A stretch of DNA of 46,626 nucleotides, taken from the NCBI GenBank assembly GCA_014799505.1, contig JAAVHV010000020.1, positions 1 through 46,626 of the forward strand, in the 5' to 3' direction. Source of the stretch: Clostridiales bacterium (GTDB lineage Bacteria; Bacillota; Clostridia; Oscillospirales; Oscillospiraceae). Position numbers and translations under genes: made by a program. The stretch's first letter is position 1. Each line of letters opens with the position of its first letter. Positions 16,242-24,015 of this stretch are shown here, piece after piece. Under the pieces are notes generated by a model. It saw nothing but the letters and a program-made list of their open reading frames with translations. It was not told the origin of the DNA and searched no databases.

Positions 16242-16460
16242 ATGCCCCGTTATGACGCCGGACAATTTGATATCGCCGTCATCGGCGCGGGCCAAGGGGT
16301 CCCCGCGAAGCGGGGCGCGCGTCAGCGCGTCCAAGTGTTTTCCCGAAGGGAAAACCTTGCTTTTGGGCGGAATTCATTTTCGCCCAAAAGGTTCAATCAA
16401 CCAAAGGGATCCCGCGTGGCCCGCAGGACAGGAAGCGATACTTGCCATGACGCAGTATAA
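16242..16460 (+). pseudogene. Orphaned duplicate 5' end of mnmG with decoy reading frame
   Basis: A good ribosome site (GAGGAG at 16228-16233) precedes ATG 16242, which begins [18 protein letters not shown]. This closely parallels the true mnmG start at 16447 ([18 protein letters not shown]). After codon 18 the homology stops and the frame runs through a hairpin-rich insert to a stop at 16458-16460, 14 bases inside mnmG. It therefore encodes a 72-residue decoy. Twenty-three bases at the end of the duplicated segment are identical in both copies. Because its stop overlaps the mnmG start, it could couple translation. Confidence 0.7.
16296..16393 (+). repeat. Hairpin-rich insert inside the duplicated mnmG start
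   Basis: The segment holds back-to-back inverted repeats: CCCCGC-GAA-GCGGGG (16301-16315), GTTTTCCC-GAA-GGGAAAAC (16337-16355) and TTTTGGGCG with CGCCCAAAA (16361-16369 and 16381-16389), the last flanked by AACC and GGTT. A GCGCGC/GCGCGT pair lies between the first two. It codes for nothing recognisable and looks like a small palindromic repeat element. No second full copy was seen in this window. Confidence 0.6.
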
Positions 16461-18318
16461 TGCCGGAAGCTTTGACATCGCCGTCATCGGCGCGGGCCAC
16501 GCGGGCATTGAAGCCGCCCTGGCCTCCGCCCGGATGGGGCTGAAAACCGTGTGCTTCACCATCAACCTGGACGCGGTGGGCAATATGCCCTGCAACCCCG
16601 CCGTAGGCGGCACCGGCAAAGGCCACCTGGTGCGGGAGATCGACGCCCTGGGCGGCGAGATGGCGAAGGCCGCTGACCAAGCCTGCATCCAGTACCGGAT
16701 GCTCAACCGGGGCAAGGGCCCCGCTGTCTGGTCCCTCCGGGCCCAGGCCGACCGCCGCCGATACCAGGAGGTCATGAAGCACACCCTGGAATTGCAAGAG
16801 AACCTGTGGGTGAAGCAGGCGGAGGTGACGGAGATCCTCACCGAGCATGACGAGGTATCCGGCGTGGTCACCGCCACCGGGGCCGCTTATCGGGTGAAAG
16901 CGGTGGTAGTGGCCACCGGCACCTATCTGGGCGGCCGCACCATCGTGGGCGAGGTCACCCGGCAGTCCGGGCCGGACGGCATGGCGGCGGCGCTGCCGCT
17001 CACCCAGTGCCTGGTGGGGCTGGGGCTGTCCATCCGGCGCTTCAAGACGGGCACCCCCCCGCGGGTGAACCGCCGCAGCGTGGACTTCTCCAAAATGGAG
17101 GTACAGCCGGGGGACGAGGCACCTGTGCCTTTTTCCTTTACCACGGAAGCGGTTCCAGAGAACCGGGCGGTGTGCTACCTGACCTACACCAATGAGAATA
17201 CTCACCGGGTTATCCGGGACAACCTCCACCGCTCCCCCCTGTTCTCCGGGGTCATCGAGGGGGTGGGGCCAAGGTACTGCCCCTCCATCGAGGACAAAGT
17301 GGTGCGCTTTGCCGAAAAGCCAAGACACCAGCTCTTTATCGAGCCCATGGGCCTCAACACCGAGGAGCTGTACATCCAAGGGTTTTCCTCCTCTCTCCCC
17401 GAGGAGGTGCAGATGGAGATGCTCCACACCATCCCCGGGCTGGAGCGGGCCGAGATGACCCGGTGCGCCTACGCCATCGAGTACGACTGCGTGGATCCCA
17501 CCGAGCTGCTGCCCACTCTGGAGTGCAAAAAAGTGCCCGGCCTGTACGGCGCGGGGCAGTTCAACGGTTCCTCCGGCTACGAGGAAGCCGCCGCCCAGGG
17601 GCTGGTGGCGGGCATCAACGCCGCACTGAAGGTGAAGGGGGAGCCGCCGCTGATCCTCACCCGGGGGGACGGGTACACCGGCGTGCTCATCGACGATCTG
17701 GTGACCAAGGGCACCAATGAGCCCTACCGCATGATGACCTCCCGGACGGAATACCGGCTCATCCACCGGCAGGACAACGCCGACCGGCGGCTGGCCGCCT
17801 ACGGCCACCGGGTGGGGCTGGTGAGCGATGAACGGCTGGCCCAGGTGGAGGAAAAATATGCCGCCGTAGAGAGGGAGATCAAGCGGCTGGAGCACACCGG
17901 CGTGGCGCCATCGGACGAGCTGGACAAGCTGCTGGCGGACAGGGGCGAGCCCCCCTGCCCCCATGGGGCGCGGCTCATTGACCTGCTCCGACGCCCCCGG
18001 CTGAGTTATGAGGATTTGGCGGCTTTTGATCCCGAGCGGCCCGGACTTTCCCGAGAAATCGCTGAGCAGGTGGAAATTTCCGTGAAGTACCAGGGCTACA
18101 TCGACCGCCAGAACCGTCAGGTGGAGGAAATGCGCCGCCTGGAGGACAGGCCCCTGCCCCCGGATGTGGACTACCTGGGCATACAGGGCTTGCGTCTGGA
18201 GGCAAGGCAGAAGCTGGACAAGATCCGCCCGCTGAACCTGGGGCAGGCGTCCCGCGTGTCCGGGGTGTCCCCGGCGGACGTGACGGCGTTGATGATTTAT
18301 TTAGAAGCGCGACGATAG
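16447..18318 (+). CDS. mnmG: tRNA uridine-5-carboxymethylaminomethyl modification enzyme MnmG (GidA)
   Basis: With MnmE, MnmG builds the cmnm5 modification on wobble uridine of tRNAs. The 623-residue protein, a normal length, starts at ATG 16447: [20 protein letters not shown] contains the FAD-binding GxGxx[24 protein letters not shown] and the conserved Cys in [11 protein letters not shown] follow. [20 protein letters not shown] and TSRTEYRL lie in the second half, and the GidA-associated C-terminal domain closes with [18 protein letters not shown]. An in-frame ATG at 16252 would add 65 unrelated residues and is rejected. The ribosome site before 16447 is weak (AGGAAG at 11 bases), so expression may depend on the upstream decoy frame. 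Confidence 0.95.
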   Translation: MTQYNAGSFDIAVIGAGHAGIEAALASARMGLKTVCFTINLDAVGNMPCNPAVGGTGKGHLVREIDALGGEMAKAADQACIQYRMLNRGKGPAVWSLRAQADRRRYQEVMKHTLELQENLWVKQAEVTEILTEHDEVSGVVTATGAAYRVKAVVVATGTYLGGRTIVGEVTRQSGPDGMAAALPLTQCLVGLGLSIRRFKTGTPPRVNRRSVDFSKMEVQPGDEAPVPFSFTTEAVPENRAVCYLTYTNENTHRVIRDNLHRSPLFSGVIEGVGPRYCPSIEDKVVRFAEKPRHQLFIEPMGLNTEELYIQGFSSSLPEEVQMEMLHTIPGLERAEMTRCAYAIEYDCVDPTELLPTLECKKVPGLYGAGQFNGSSGYEEAAAQGLVAGINAALKVKGEPPLILTRGDGYTGVLIDDLVTKGTNEPYRMMTSRTEYRLIHRQDNADRRLAAYGHRVGLVSDERLAQVEEKYAAVEREIKRLEHTGVAPSDELDKLLADRGEPPCPHGARLIDLLRRPRLSYEDLAAFDPERPGLSREIAEQVEISVKYQGYIDRQNRQVEEMRRLEDRPLPPDVDYLGIQGLRLEARQKLDKIRPLNLGQASRVSGVSPADVTALMIYLEARR

Positions 18319-18346
18319 CCGCGCAGGGGAGCTTGGACTGTAGCGA

Positions 18347-18387
18347 GAGCAAAAACCCAGCGCCGTAAAGCGGCGCGGATTTTGCTC
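18347..18387 (+). repeat. Imperfect inverted repeat in the mnmG to AAC(6')-like gap
   Basis: GAGCAAAA at 18347-18354 pairs with TTTTGCTC at 18380-18387, and inside it GCGCCG pairs with CGGCGC around TAAAG. No T tract follows, so it is not a standard terminator. The remaining gap to 18450 is GC-rich with CGGCCGCGCGGCC near 18410. It may be another palindromic intergenic repeat or a processed RNA structure. Confidence 0.5.
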
Positions 18388-18450
18388 GAGACGGAGGGAA
18401 AGCGACCCGGCCGCGCGGCCAATCGGAGCGTGACAACTGGAGAGGACGAC

Positions 18451-18894
18451 ATGATTTTAAAAGCGGATGGAGAAAATCTGGCCCATGCCGCCGCCTTGGC
18501 CTGTGAGCTGTGGCCGGGGCACACGCCGGAAGAATTGCTGGCGGAACTTGAAGCGCTTTCCCGGTCGGAGGGCGCGGTCTTTCTCGCTGTGGAGGACGGC
18601 GCTCCGGCGGGCTTCGCCCAGTGTCAGCTCCGGCACGACTACGTGGAGGGGACGGGCACCAGTCCGGTGGGTTATTTAGAGGGCGTTTATGTCCGGGAGG
18701 AATACCGGGGCCGGGGGTTGGCAAAAGAGCTGCTGCGGGCCTGCGAGGGCTGGGCACGGGAACAGGGCTGTCTGGAATTTGCCAGCGACTGTGAGCTGGA
18801 CAACGGGGTGAGCATCGCCTTCCACCTGGGCTCGGGGTTTGCCGAGGCCAATCGGATCGTCTGCTTTACAAAAAGATTGGGAGAGGAAGCATAA
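18451..18894 (+). CDS. GNAT acetyltransferase of the AAC(6')-I aminoglycoside family
   Basis: This 147-residue protein resembles chromosomal aminoglycoside 6'-N-acetyltransferases such as AAC(6')-Iy. Shared features are LWPGH near the N-terminus, GFAQCQLRHDYVEG, SPVGYLEGVYV, the acetyl-CoA loop REEYRGRGLAKELL, and the late block WAREQGCLEFASDCELDN with HLGSGF. Members move acetyl from acetyl-CoA to the 6'-amine of aminoglycosides; many chromosomal ones have other natural roles. The start is the ATG at 18451 after GGAGAGGACG. It ends three bases before murT, so it lies in a peptidoglycan-amidation operon. Confidence 0.8.
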   Translation: MILKADGENLAHAAALACELWPGHTPEELLAELEALSRSEGAVFLAVEDGAPAGFAQCQLRHDYVEGTGTSPVGYLEGVYVREEYRGRGLAKELLRACEGWAREQGCLEFASDCELDNGVSIAFHLGSGFAEANRIVCFTKRLGEEA

Positions 18895-18897
18895 ACC

Positions 18898-20229
18898 ATG
18901 AGATTGTTTTTGGCCGTTGTGGTATGTAAAGTCCTGCGGTTCGTCGGCGGGTTGATCGGCAAGGGCAGCTCCCTGCCGGGGCAGTTCGCGCTGAAGGTGT
19001 GCCCCAATGTACTGGGGAGGGTGAAGCTGCCCGAACACATCATCGCCGTCACCGGCTCCAACGGCAAGACCTCCACCGTGGAGATGATCGCCGCCATTTT
19101 GAACGCGTCCGGCAAAAAAGTGGTGTACAACAAGGAGGGCTCCAACCAGATCGAGGGCGTGACCACCCTCATTTTGTCCAACTGCTCCCTGGGGGGCAAA
19201 ATGCGGGGCGACGTGCTGCTGCTGGAGAGCGACGAGCGGTACGCCAAGTACACGTTCAAGTTCTTCTACCCCACCCACTTCGTCATCACCAACTTGTACC
19301 GGGACCAGCTCACCCGCAACGGCCACCCCGAGTGGGTGTACGACGCCATCAAGGCCGCTATTTTCCCCGAGACCACCCTGGTGCTCAACGCCGACGACCC
19401 GCTGGTGTCCTGCTTTGCCAAGGATCACGACCCGGACAGGGTGAAGTGGTTCGGGCTGGACGAGTGCGGTATCAGCACCAAGGAGCACCGGGGCGTGTAC
19501 CACGACGGGGCGCGGTGCCCGGTGTGCAAGGGGCGGATGGAGTACTCCTGCTATCACTACGCCCACATCGGGCACTACTCCTGCCCCTCCTGCGGCCACC
19601 AGCGGCATAACACTGATTTTGCCGTCACCGCCCTGGATCTGAAAGAGGGCAAGCTCACCATCAACGGGGAGACGGAGATTTCCCTGGCCTTCAAGAGCAT
19701 CTACAACGTGTACAACATCCTGGCGGCGTGGTCGGTGTGCGCCCTGGCGGGGGCGGACAGCGCCGCTATGGCCGGGGTCATCAACAACTATATGTTGAAA
19801 AATGGGCGGATGATCACCTTCCGTTTGGGGAACCACCGGGGCACCCTGCTCACCTCCAAGCACGAGAATTCCATCGCCTACGACACCAACCTGGCCTACA
19901 TCGCCGCCAGGTCCGCGCCCTGCACCGTGCTGGTCATCGTGGACGCCATCAGCCGGAAATACTTCACCGGCGAGACCAGCTGGCTGTGGGACATCGACTT
20001 CGACCGGCTGGGCTGCGAGCACGTCCAAAAGGTGATGCTGTACGGGAAGTACTGCAACGACCTGGCGGTGCGGTTCAAGTACAGCCACATCCCGGCGGAC
20101 AAGATCGAGGTGGGCGAGAGCATCGCCACAGCGGCGGAATATTTGAAGGAGAACGGGGACGAGGACGTGTATGTGGTCACCTGCTTCTCCGACCGGGACA
20201 AGCTGCTGGCCCACGTGGATAGGGATTGA
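18898..20229 (+). CDS. murT: MurT: lipid II isoglutaminyl synthase, Mur ligase subunit
   Basis: With GatD, MurT amidates the alpha-carboxyl of D-glutamate in lipid II, needed for efficient cross-linking in many Gram-positives. The 443-residue protein has the Mur ligase ATP loop VTGSNGKTST (residues 51-60), the central domain (SDERYAKYTFKF, TNLYRDQLTR), the MurT-specific zinc ribbon CPVC (207-210) and CPSC (229-232), and a C-terminal domain (DUF1727) ending CFSDRDKLLAHVDRD. An N-terminal hydrophobic segment is present. GAGAGGAAG precedes the ATG. It forms a pair with the GatD-like gene 12 bases downstream. Confidence 0.95.
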   Translation: MRLFLAVVVCKVLRFVGGLIGKGSSLPGQFALKVCPNVLGRVKLPEHIIAVTGSNGKTSTVEMIAAILNASGKKVVYNKEGSNQIEGVTTLILSNCSLGGKMRGDVLLLESDERYAKYTFKFFYPTHFVITNLYRDQLTRNGHPEWVYDAIKAAIFPETTLVLNADDPLVSCFAKDHDPDRVKWFGLDECGISTKEHRGVYHDGARCPVCKGRMEYSCYHYAHIGHYSCPSCGHQRHNTDFAVTALDLKEGKLTINGETEISLAFKSIYNVYNILAAWSVCALAGADSAAMAGVINNYMLKNGRMITFRLGNHRGTLLTSKHENSIAYDTNLAYIAARSAPCTVLVIVDAISRKYFTGETSWLWDIDFDRLGCEHVQKVMLYGKYCNDLAVRFKYSHIPADKIEVGESIATAAEYLKENGDEDVYVVTCFSDRDKLLAHVDRD

Positions 20230-20241
20230 GGAGGGAACACC

Positions 20242-20979
20242 ATGGAACTGACCATTTTACACCTTTATCCCGACTGTATGTCCCTGTACGGGGAATATGC
20301 CAACGTCATGGTGCTTCGCCGCCACCTGGAGGCCATGGGGGTGACCGTCACTGTGGAGACCGCCCTGTTCGAGGAGACGCCGGGATTTGACCACGCCGAC
20401 TTCATTTACATGGGCGCGGGCACCGAGCATACCCAGAAGGCGGCGCTCACTGCCCTGCTCCCCCACAAGGAGGCGTTCCAGGCCGCTATCGACCGGGGGG
20501 CGGTGGTGCTGTTTACCGGCAACGCCATGGAGACGCTGGGCAGGGATATCACCGATGCCGAGGGCAAGCGCTGGCCCGGGCTGGGTCTGGCGGACTTCAC
20601 CACGGTGGAGACGGACAAGCGGGATCCGGTGGACGTGCTGGCCACGTCCGGCCTCCTGCCTGGCTGGGTGGTGGGCTTCATGAACAAGTGCTCAGAGACC
20701 TATGGCGTGACCACTCCCTTGTTTGAGTGGACGGAGCACGGCTACGGCAATGAGCGGGACACCAGCGGCCCGGAGGGGGAGGGCTACGTGTCCGGCAATG
20801 TATTTGCCACCCACCTTACCGGGCCGATATTGGTGAAGAATCCGGATTTCACCGACTTCCTCATCCGGCGTATCTTTGAGGCGAAGGGTTGGGAGCTGCC
20901 CGAGGCTCTGCCCGTCCTGCCCTACGAGCGGGAGGCGTATGAGGTGACGGTGAAGGAACTGACAAACGGCAGGGGCTGA
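20242..20979 (+). CDS. GatD-like amidotransferase lacking the nucleophilic cysteine
   Basis: This 245-residue protein is the expected GatD partner of MurT. It shows the GatD start (LTILHLYPDCMSLYGEYAN), YMGAGTEHTQK, and the C-terminal block ATHLTGPILVKNP with a histidine at 191, near the catalytic His189 known in Staphylococcus aureus GatD. However, the glutaminase nucleophile region (normally GxCGG-like, Cys94 in S. aureus) reads LFTGNAMETLG at residues 90-100, with Gly93 and Asn94 and no Cys. The only cysteines are 12 and 150. It probably cannot hydrolyse glutamine conventionally; see findings. Confidence 0.85.
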   Translation: MELTILHLYPDCMSLYGEYANVMVLRRHLEAMGVTVTVETALFEETPGFDHADFIYMGAGTEHTQKAALTALLPHKEAFQAAIDRGAVVLFTGNAMETLGRDITDAEGKRWPGLGLADFTTVETDKRDPVDVLATSGLLPGWVVGFMNKCSETYGVTTPLFEWTEHGYGNERDTSGPEGEGYVSGNVFATHLTGPILVKNPDFTDFLIRRIFEAKGWELPEALPVLPYEREAYEVTVKELTNGRG

Positions 20980-21105
20980 ATGGGGCCGCTCACGACGGCT
21001 CAGCGCTTCTATGCAACCCAAACGTTACATTCCGAAACGGAAAATCGCTGGTCAAAGCGCCGGGATTTGGTATGCTGGGGGCATCCAAATCAATGAGGTG
21101 ATTTC

Positions 21106-21600
21106 ATGAGCTTAGGAAACAAACTGGCGGAGGCCCGAAAAAGACAGAACCTGACCCAGGAGCAGCTGGCGGAGCGCCTTGGCGTGACCCGGCAGGCGGT
21201 GAGCCGCTGGGAGTCGGACGCGGCCTACCCGGAGACGGACAAGATCGTGCGCATGGCGCAGATTTTAGAGGTGAGCTGCGACTACCTGCTCCAGGACGGC
21301 GTGGACGAGAAGGGGAAGCCCGTGGCGTCCCCCGTGACCCGGCTGCTGAAGCAGGCCCAAGGCAAACGGGTGAAGCTGACCTTTTATGAAGGGGACAGCG
21401 GAATGCCCGTTGCCCATGACTGGTGCGTCATCCGGGACTTCGACGGCGGGTGGGCCAACGTGGAAGTGGTGCAGAACCAGAAAAAACCGGAGAAAAACGA
21501 GGTGCGGCTCATCCCCCTGTCCGCCATCAGCACCATTACCTTCCTCAAGGATGGGAAAGCGGTGCGCCACTCCGTCATCAACATCGTTGACGGGTTTTAA
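21106..21600 (+). CDS. XRE-family regulator with C-terminal beta-rich domain
   Basis: The 164-residue protein has an HTH_3 DNA-binding domain at residues 4-60 (LTQEQLAERLGVTRQAVSRWESDAAYPETDKI). A C-terminal domain of about 80 residues follows (LLKQAQGKRVKLTF to LIPLSAISTI). That C-terminal domain is clearly similar to the C-terminus of the next gene product, 12 bases downstream: both have KQxxG, VxLT, a Cys, DxDxxWAxVxV, KK and LIxL patterns. Ligand and targets are unknown. GAGGTG precedes the ATG. The 126 bases upstream hold no recognisable strong promoter. Confidence 0.85.
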   Translation: MSLGNKLAEARKRQNLTQEQLAERLGVTRQAVSRWESDAAYPETDKIVRMAQILEVSCDYLLQDGVDEKGKPVASPVTRLLKQAQGKRVKLTFYEGDSGMPVAHDWCVIRDFDGGWANVEVVQNQKKPEKNEVRLIPLSAISTITFLKDGKAVRHSVINIVDGF

Positions 21601-21612
21601 GGGGGCGGAGAT

Positions 21613-21927
21613 ATGGAATACTTTGGGATTTTCTCGTTTGTTATGGTCATCGCCCTGTACAGCAAGGTACACCGCCTGGAGCGCATCCTGCGGGAGAACG
21701 GCATCGGTTCCGTCAGGGCTGTGGGCTTGGGGGATCAGCTTCGTAAGCAGGTGGGCCAGACCGTGGAGCTGACCCTGGAGACCAATGACGGGGATATTAT
21801 GGGCAAGGTGTGCAAGGTGCTGGACACCGACGAGACCTGGGCGCTGGTGCTGGTGGGCGAGGGCAAGAAAAACGAGTGCGAAAAGCTGATCCGGCTGGAC
21901 AATGTAAAGCAGATCAAAGTAAAATGA
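21613..21927 (+). CDS. Small membrane-anchored protein sharing the XRE C-terminal domain
   Basis: The 104-residue protein has an N-terminal hydrophobic segment (EYFGIFSFVMVIALY), a short basic helix (KVHRLERILRENG) and a soluble beta-rich domain at about residues 40-104. That domain (LRKQVGQTVELTLETNDG, then CKVLDTDETWALVLV and LIRLDNVKQI) matches the C-terminal half of the upstream XRE regulator in pattern and spacing. It may be a small-barrel fold facing the cytoplasm. Function unknown; an interaction with the regulator is an attractive inference. It is followed within 7 bases by the hydrolase gene. Confidence 0.75.
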   Translation: MEYFGIFSFVMVIALYSKVHRLERILRENGIGSVRAVGLGDQLRKQVGQTVELTLETNDGDIMGKVCKVLDTDETWALVLVGEGKKNECEKLIRLDNVKQIKVK

Positions 21928-21934
21928 GGTAACT

Positions 21935-22618
21935 ATGGACATCTCCCTCCACTACATCAAAAAGGGGACGGGCGCGCCCCTGCTCCTGCTCCACGGCAAC
22001 GGGGAGAGCGGGGACTATTTCGTCCACCAGATAGACGAGTTTGCCCGACAGTTCACCGTATATGCTGTGGATACCCGTGGGCACGGGCAGTCCCCGCGGG
22101 GGACGGCTCCCTTTACCATCTCCCAGTTTGCGGAGGATCTGCTGGGCTTTATGGACGAACACGGCATTGACAAGGCCGATATCCTGGGCTTCAGCGACGG
22201 GGGCAATATCGCCCTGGCCTTTGCCCTGCGCCATCCTGAGCGGGTGGGGCGGTTGGTGCTCAACGGGGCCAATCTGGACCCGTCTGGGGTGAAGGCCGCC
22301 GTGCAGCGCCCCATCGTGCTGGGGTACAGGCTGGCCTCCCTGTTCAAGGCCCCCAAGGCCCGTGCCAATGCCGAGCTGCTGGGGCTGATGGTGAACGAGC
22401 CCCACATCGACCCGAAGGAGCTGTCGGCGCTCACCATGCCTGCGCTGGTCATCGTGGGCAGCAAGGACATGATAAAGGCGTCCCACTCCCGGCTCATTGC
22501 GGACAGCCTGCCTAACGGACGGCTGGTCACCATTGAGGGGGATCATTTCATCGCGAACAAACAGCCTGCCCAGTTCAATAGGGCGGTGCTGGCGTTTTTA
22601 AAGGAGGAAACCCCATGA
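21935..22618 (+). CDS. Alpha/beta hydrolase
   Basis: This 227-residue single-domain serine hydrolase has the oxyanion region LLLHGNGESGDYF (residues about 15-27) and VDTRGHGQS. The nucleophile elbow is GFSDGGNIALAFALRHPERV, with the serine near residue 89. The acid Asp lies in IVGSKDMI and the catalytic His in GDHFI. The fold matches small esterases and lipases of the MhpC-like group; substrate unknown. Its stop overlaps the prmA start by four bases (ATGA), so expression is coupled. Confidence 0.9.
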   Translation: MDISLHYIKKGTGAPLLLLHGNGESGDYFVHQIDEFARQFTVYAVDTRGHGQSPRGTAPFTISQFAEDLLGFMDEHGIDKADILGFSDGGNIALAFALRHPERVGRLVLNGANLDPSGVKAAVQRPIVLGYRLASLFKAPKARANAELLGLMVNEPHIDPKELSALTMPALVIVGSKDMIKASHSRLIADSLPNGRLVTIEGDHFIANKQPAQFNRAVLAFLKEETP

Positions 22619-23559
22619 GCGAATTGTGGCTGGAAGTGACCCTCCCCGTCCCGGCGGAACGGCTGGACCGGGTGTGCGACGTCCTCACCGCCAACGGCAT
22701 GACCGGGCTGGTGGTGGAGGAAGAGGGGGATTTCCTCCGCTTTTTGGAACAGAACCGGCAGTATTGGGACTATGTGGACGAGGGGCTGTCCCAGCGGATG
22801 CGGGGGGCCAGCCGGGTGAAGTTCTACGTGCCGGACAATGAGGAGGGCCAGCGCCAGCTGCGCCAATATTTGACCGGCTTGGAGGAGTATGAGCCCCAGA
22901 TCGTCTCCCTGCGGGAGGAGGATTGGGCCACCTCCTGGCAGAAGTACTACCAGCCCATTCCGGTGGGCAGGCGGGTGTACATCGTCCCCGACTGGATGCG
23001 GGGGCAGCCTGTGCCCGATGGGCGCACGCCGCTCTACCTGAACCCCGGGCTGACCTTCGGCACCGGGGCCCACCCCACCACCCAGCTGTGCCTGGAGCTG
23101 CTGGAAGAGGTGCTCAAACCCGGCGACAAGGTGCTGGATCTGGGCTGCGGGTCGGGCATTCTGGCCATTGCGGCGCTGGCCTTGGACGCATCCCGCGCCA
23201 TCGGGGTGGATATCGACCCCAAAGCGGCGGACGTGGCCTTTGAAAACGCCGCGCTGAACGGCATTGGGCCGGACCGGCTGAGCGTGTACGCCGGGGACGT
23301 GCTGACCGACAAAAAGCTGTCGGCCAAGCTGGAGCCGGGGCAGAACCGGGTGGTGCTGGCCAACATCGTGGCGGACGTCATTATCCCCCTGTCAACGAAA
23401 GCCGGGGAGTTCATGGCCACGGACGGCGTGTTTCTGACCTCCGGCATCATCGACGGACGGCAGGACGAGGTGCGGGCCGCCTTGGAGACCAATGGATTTA
23501 CTGTCACGAAGCATTTGGAGCGAGGGGGATGGCACGCATACGAAGCGCGGCGTAAGTAG
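22615..23559 (+). CDS. prmA: Ribosomal protein L11 methyltransferase PrmA
   Basis: PrmA trimethylates lysines and the N-terminus of ribosomal protein L11 using S-adenosylmethionine. The 314-residue protein has a divergent N-terminal substrate-recognition domain (about 1-130), the PrmA signature NPGLTFGTGAHPTTQLCLELL, the SAM loop VLDLGCGSGILAIAALAL, IGVDIDPKAADVAFENAALNG, and VLANIVADVI in place of the NPPY-like motif. It starts behind AAAGGAGG and overlaps the hydrolase by four bases. In many Firmicutes prmA sits near dnaJ; here it does not. Confidence 0.96.
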   Translation: MSELWLEVTLPVPAERLDRVCDVLTANGMTGLVVEEEGDFLRFLEQNRQYWDYVDEGLSQRMRGASRVKFYVPDNEEGQRQLRQYLTGLEEYEPQIVSLREEDWATSWQKYYQPIPVGRRVYIVPDWMRGQPVPDGRTPLYLNPGLTFGTGAHPTTQLCLELLEEVLKPGDKVLDLGCGSGILAIAALALDASRAIGVDIDPKAADVAFENAALNGIGPDRLSVYAGDVLTDKKLSAKLEPGQNRVVLANIVADVIIPLSTKAGEFMATDGVFLTSGIIDGRQDEVRAALETNGFTVTKHLERGGWHAYEARRK

Positions 23560-23565
23560 GGACTG

Positions 23566-23600
23566 AGGGCAGTCCCCGGGTGCCCGAGCACGCTTTTTGT
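23566..23600 (+). terminator. Possible terminator after prmA
   Basis: GGGACTG pairs with CAGTCCC, followed by a small GTGC-CCGA-GCAC hairpin leading into GCTTTTTG. It is weaker than the other terminators here but correctly placed. Confidence 0.45.
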
Positions 23601-23622
23601 GGAACTTTTCCCGGAAAAACGG

Positions 23623-23652
23623 TTGACAAATCAGCTTTGCGCCTATAATATA
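23623..23652 (+). promoter_or_regulatory. Promoter for the T-box transcript
   Basis: TTGACA at 23623-23628 faces overlapping -10 candidates TATAAT (15-base spacing) and TAATAT (18-base spacing). It drives the leader that runs to 24000. Confidence 0.7.
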
Positions 23653-23734
23653 GATAGCGTCCGTGGGCAGCCGGCAGACTGCCGGGTCGGTCGTTGGGGC
23701 GAAGCCCCAATGACGATCCCCTTCCCTGGGGGCG

Positions 23735-24000
23735 GGCGCTATATCACAAGGCTTTGAACAGGACGAGTAACCGACGTCTCTGCCTCTCAGAGAGCTGCCT
23801 GCATGGTGCGAGGGCGGCGGGGCAACCCGGCGAAGATCACCTGGGAGCCGCGGACCGAACGCTTTGTGTTAGTAGGCTTCGCCGGGAGTGCCCGTTACAG
23901 CGCGCGCGAGTGCCGTACTTTGTACGGAACGGGAGTGGTACCGCAGAGGTTTTTATGACGCCTTTGTCTCCTTTTGGGGACAGGGGCGTTTGCTTTTTCG
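23735..24000 (+). ncRNA. T-box riboswitch, isoleucine-type
   Basis: The leader shows the T-box landmarks in order: AGGACGAGTA in Stem I, AGAGAGC, ATGGTGCGAG for the distal loop, and CGAAGATCACCTGGGAGC, where ATC is the probable specifier codon (isoleucine) followed by A. Then come GTTAGTAGG, GTTACAGC and the T-box GAGTGGTACCGCAG (23933-23946). A terminator hairpin follows (about 23956-23998, ACGCC/GGCGT and GTCTCC/GGGGAC, then TTTGCTTTTT). Uncharged tRNA-Ile should favour antitermination and read-through into the GNAT gene and ileS. Two more hairpins precede it (23671-23685 and 23693-23717). The Stem I boundary is approximate. Confidence 0.92.
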
Positions 24001-24015
24001 TTTGGAGGTGGCCCG

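Noticed and set aside
14370..16334. Minus-strand 654-codon frame opposite helicase, phosphoesterase and acetyltransferase genes
   Set aside because: It spans three well supported plus-strand genes, shows no motif and has compositional bias of antisense GC-rich DNA.
16252..16446. Extended mnmG start at 16252
   Set aside because: The added residues have no similarity to MnmG and run through the hairpin insert in another frame than the duplicated start. The start at 16447 gives a normal family length.
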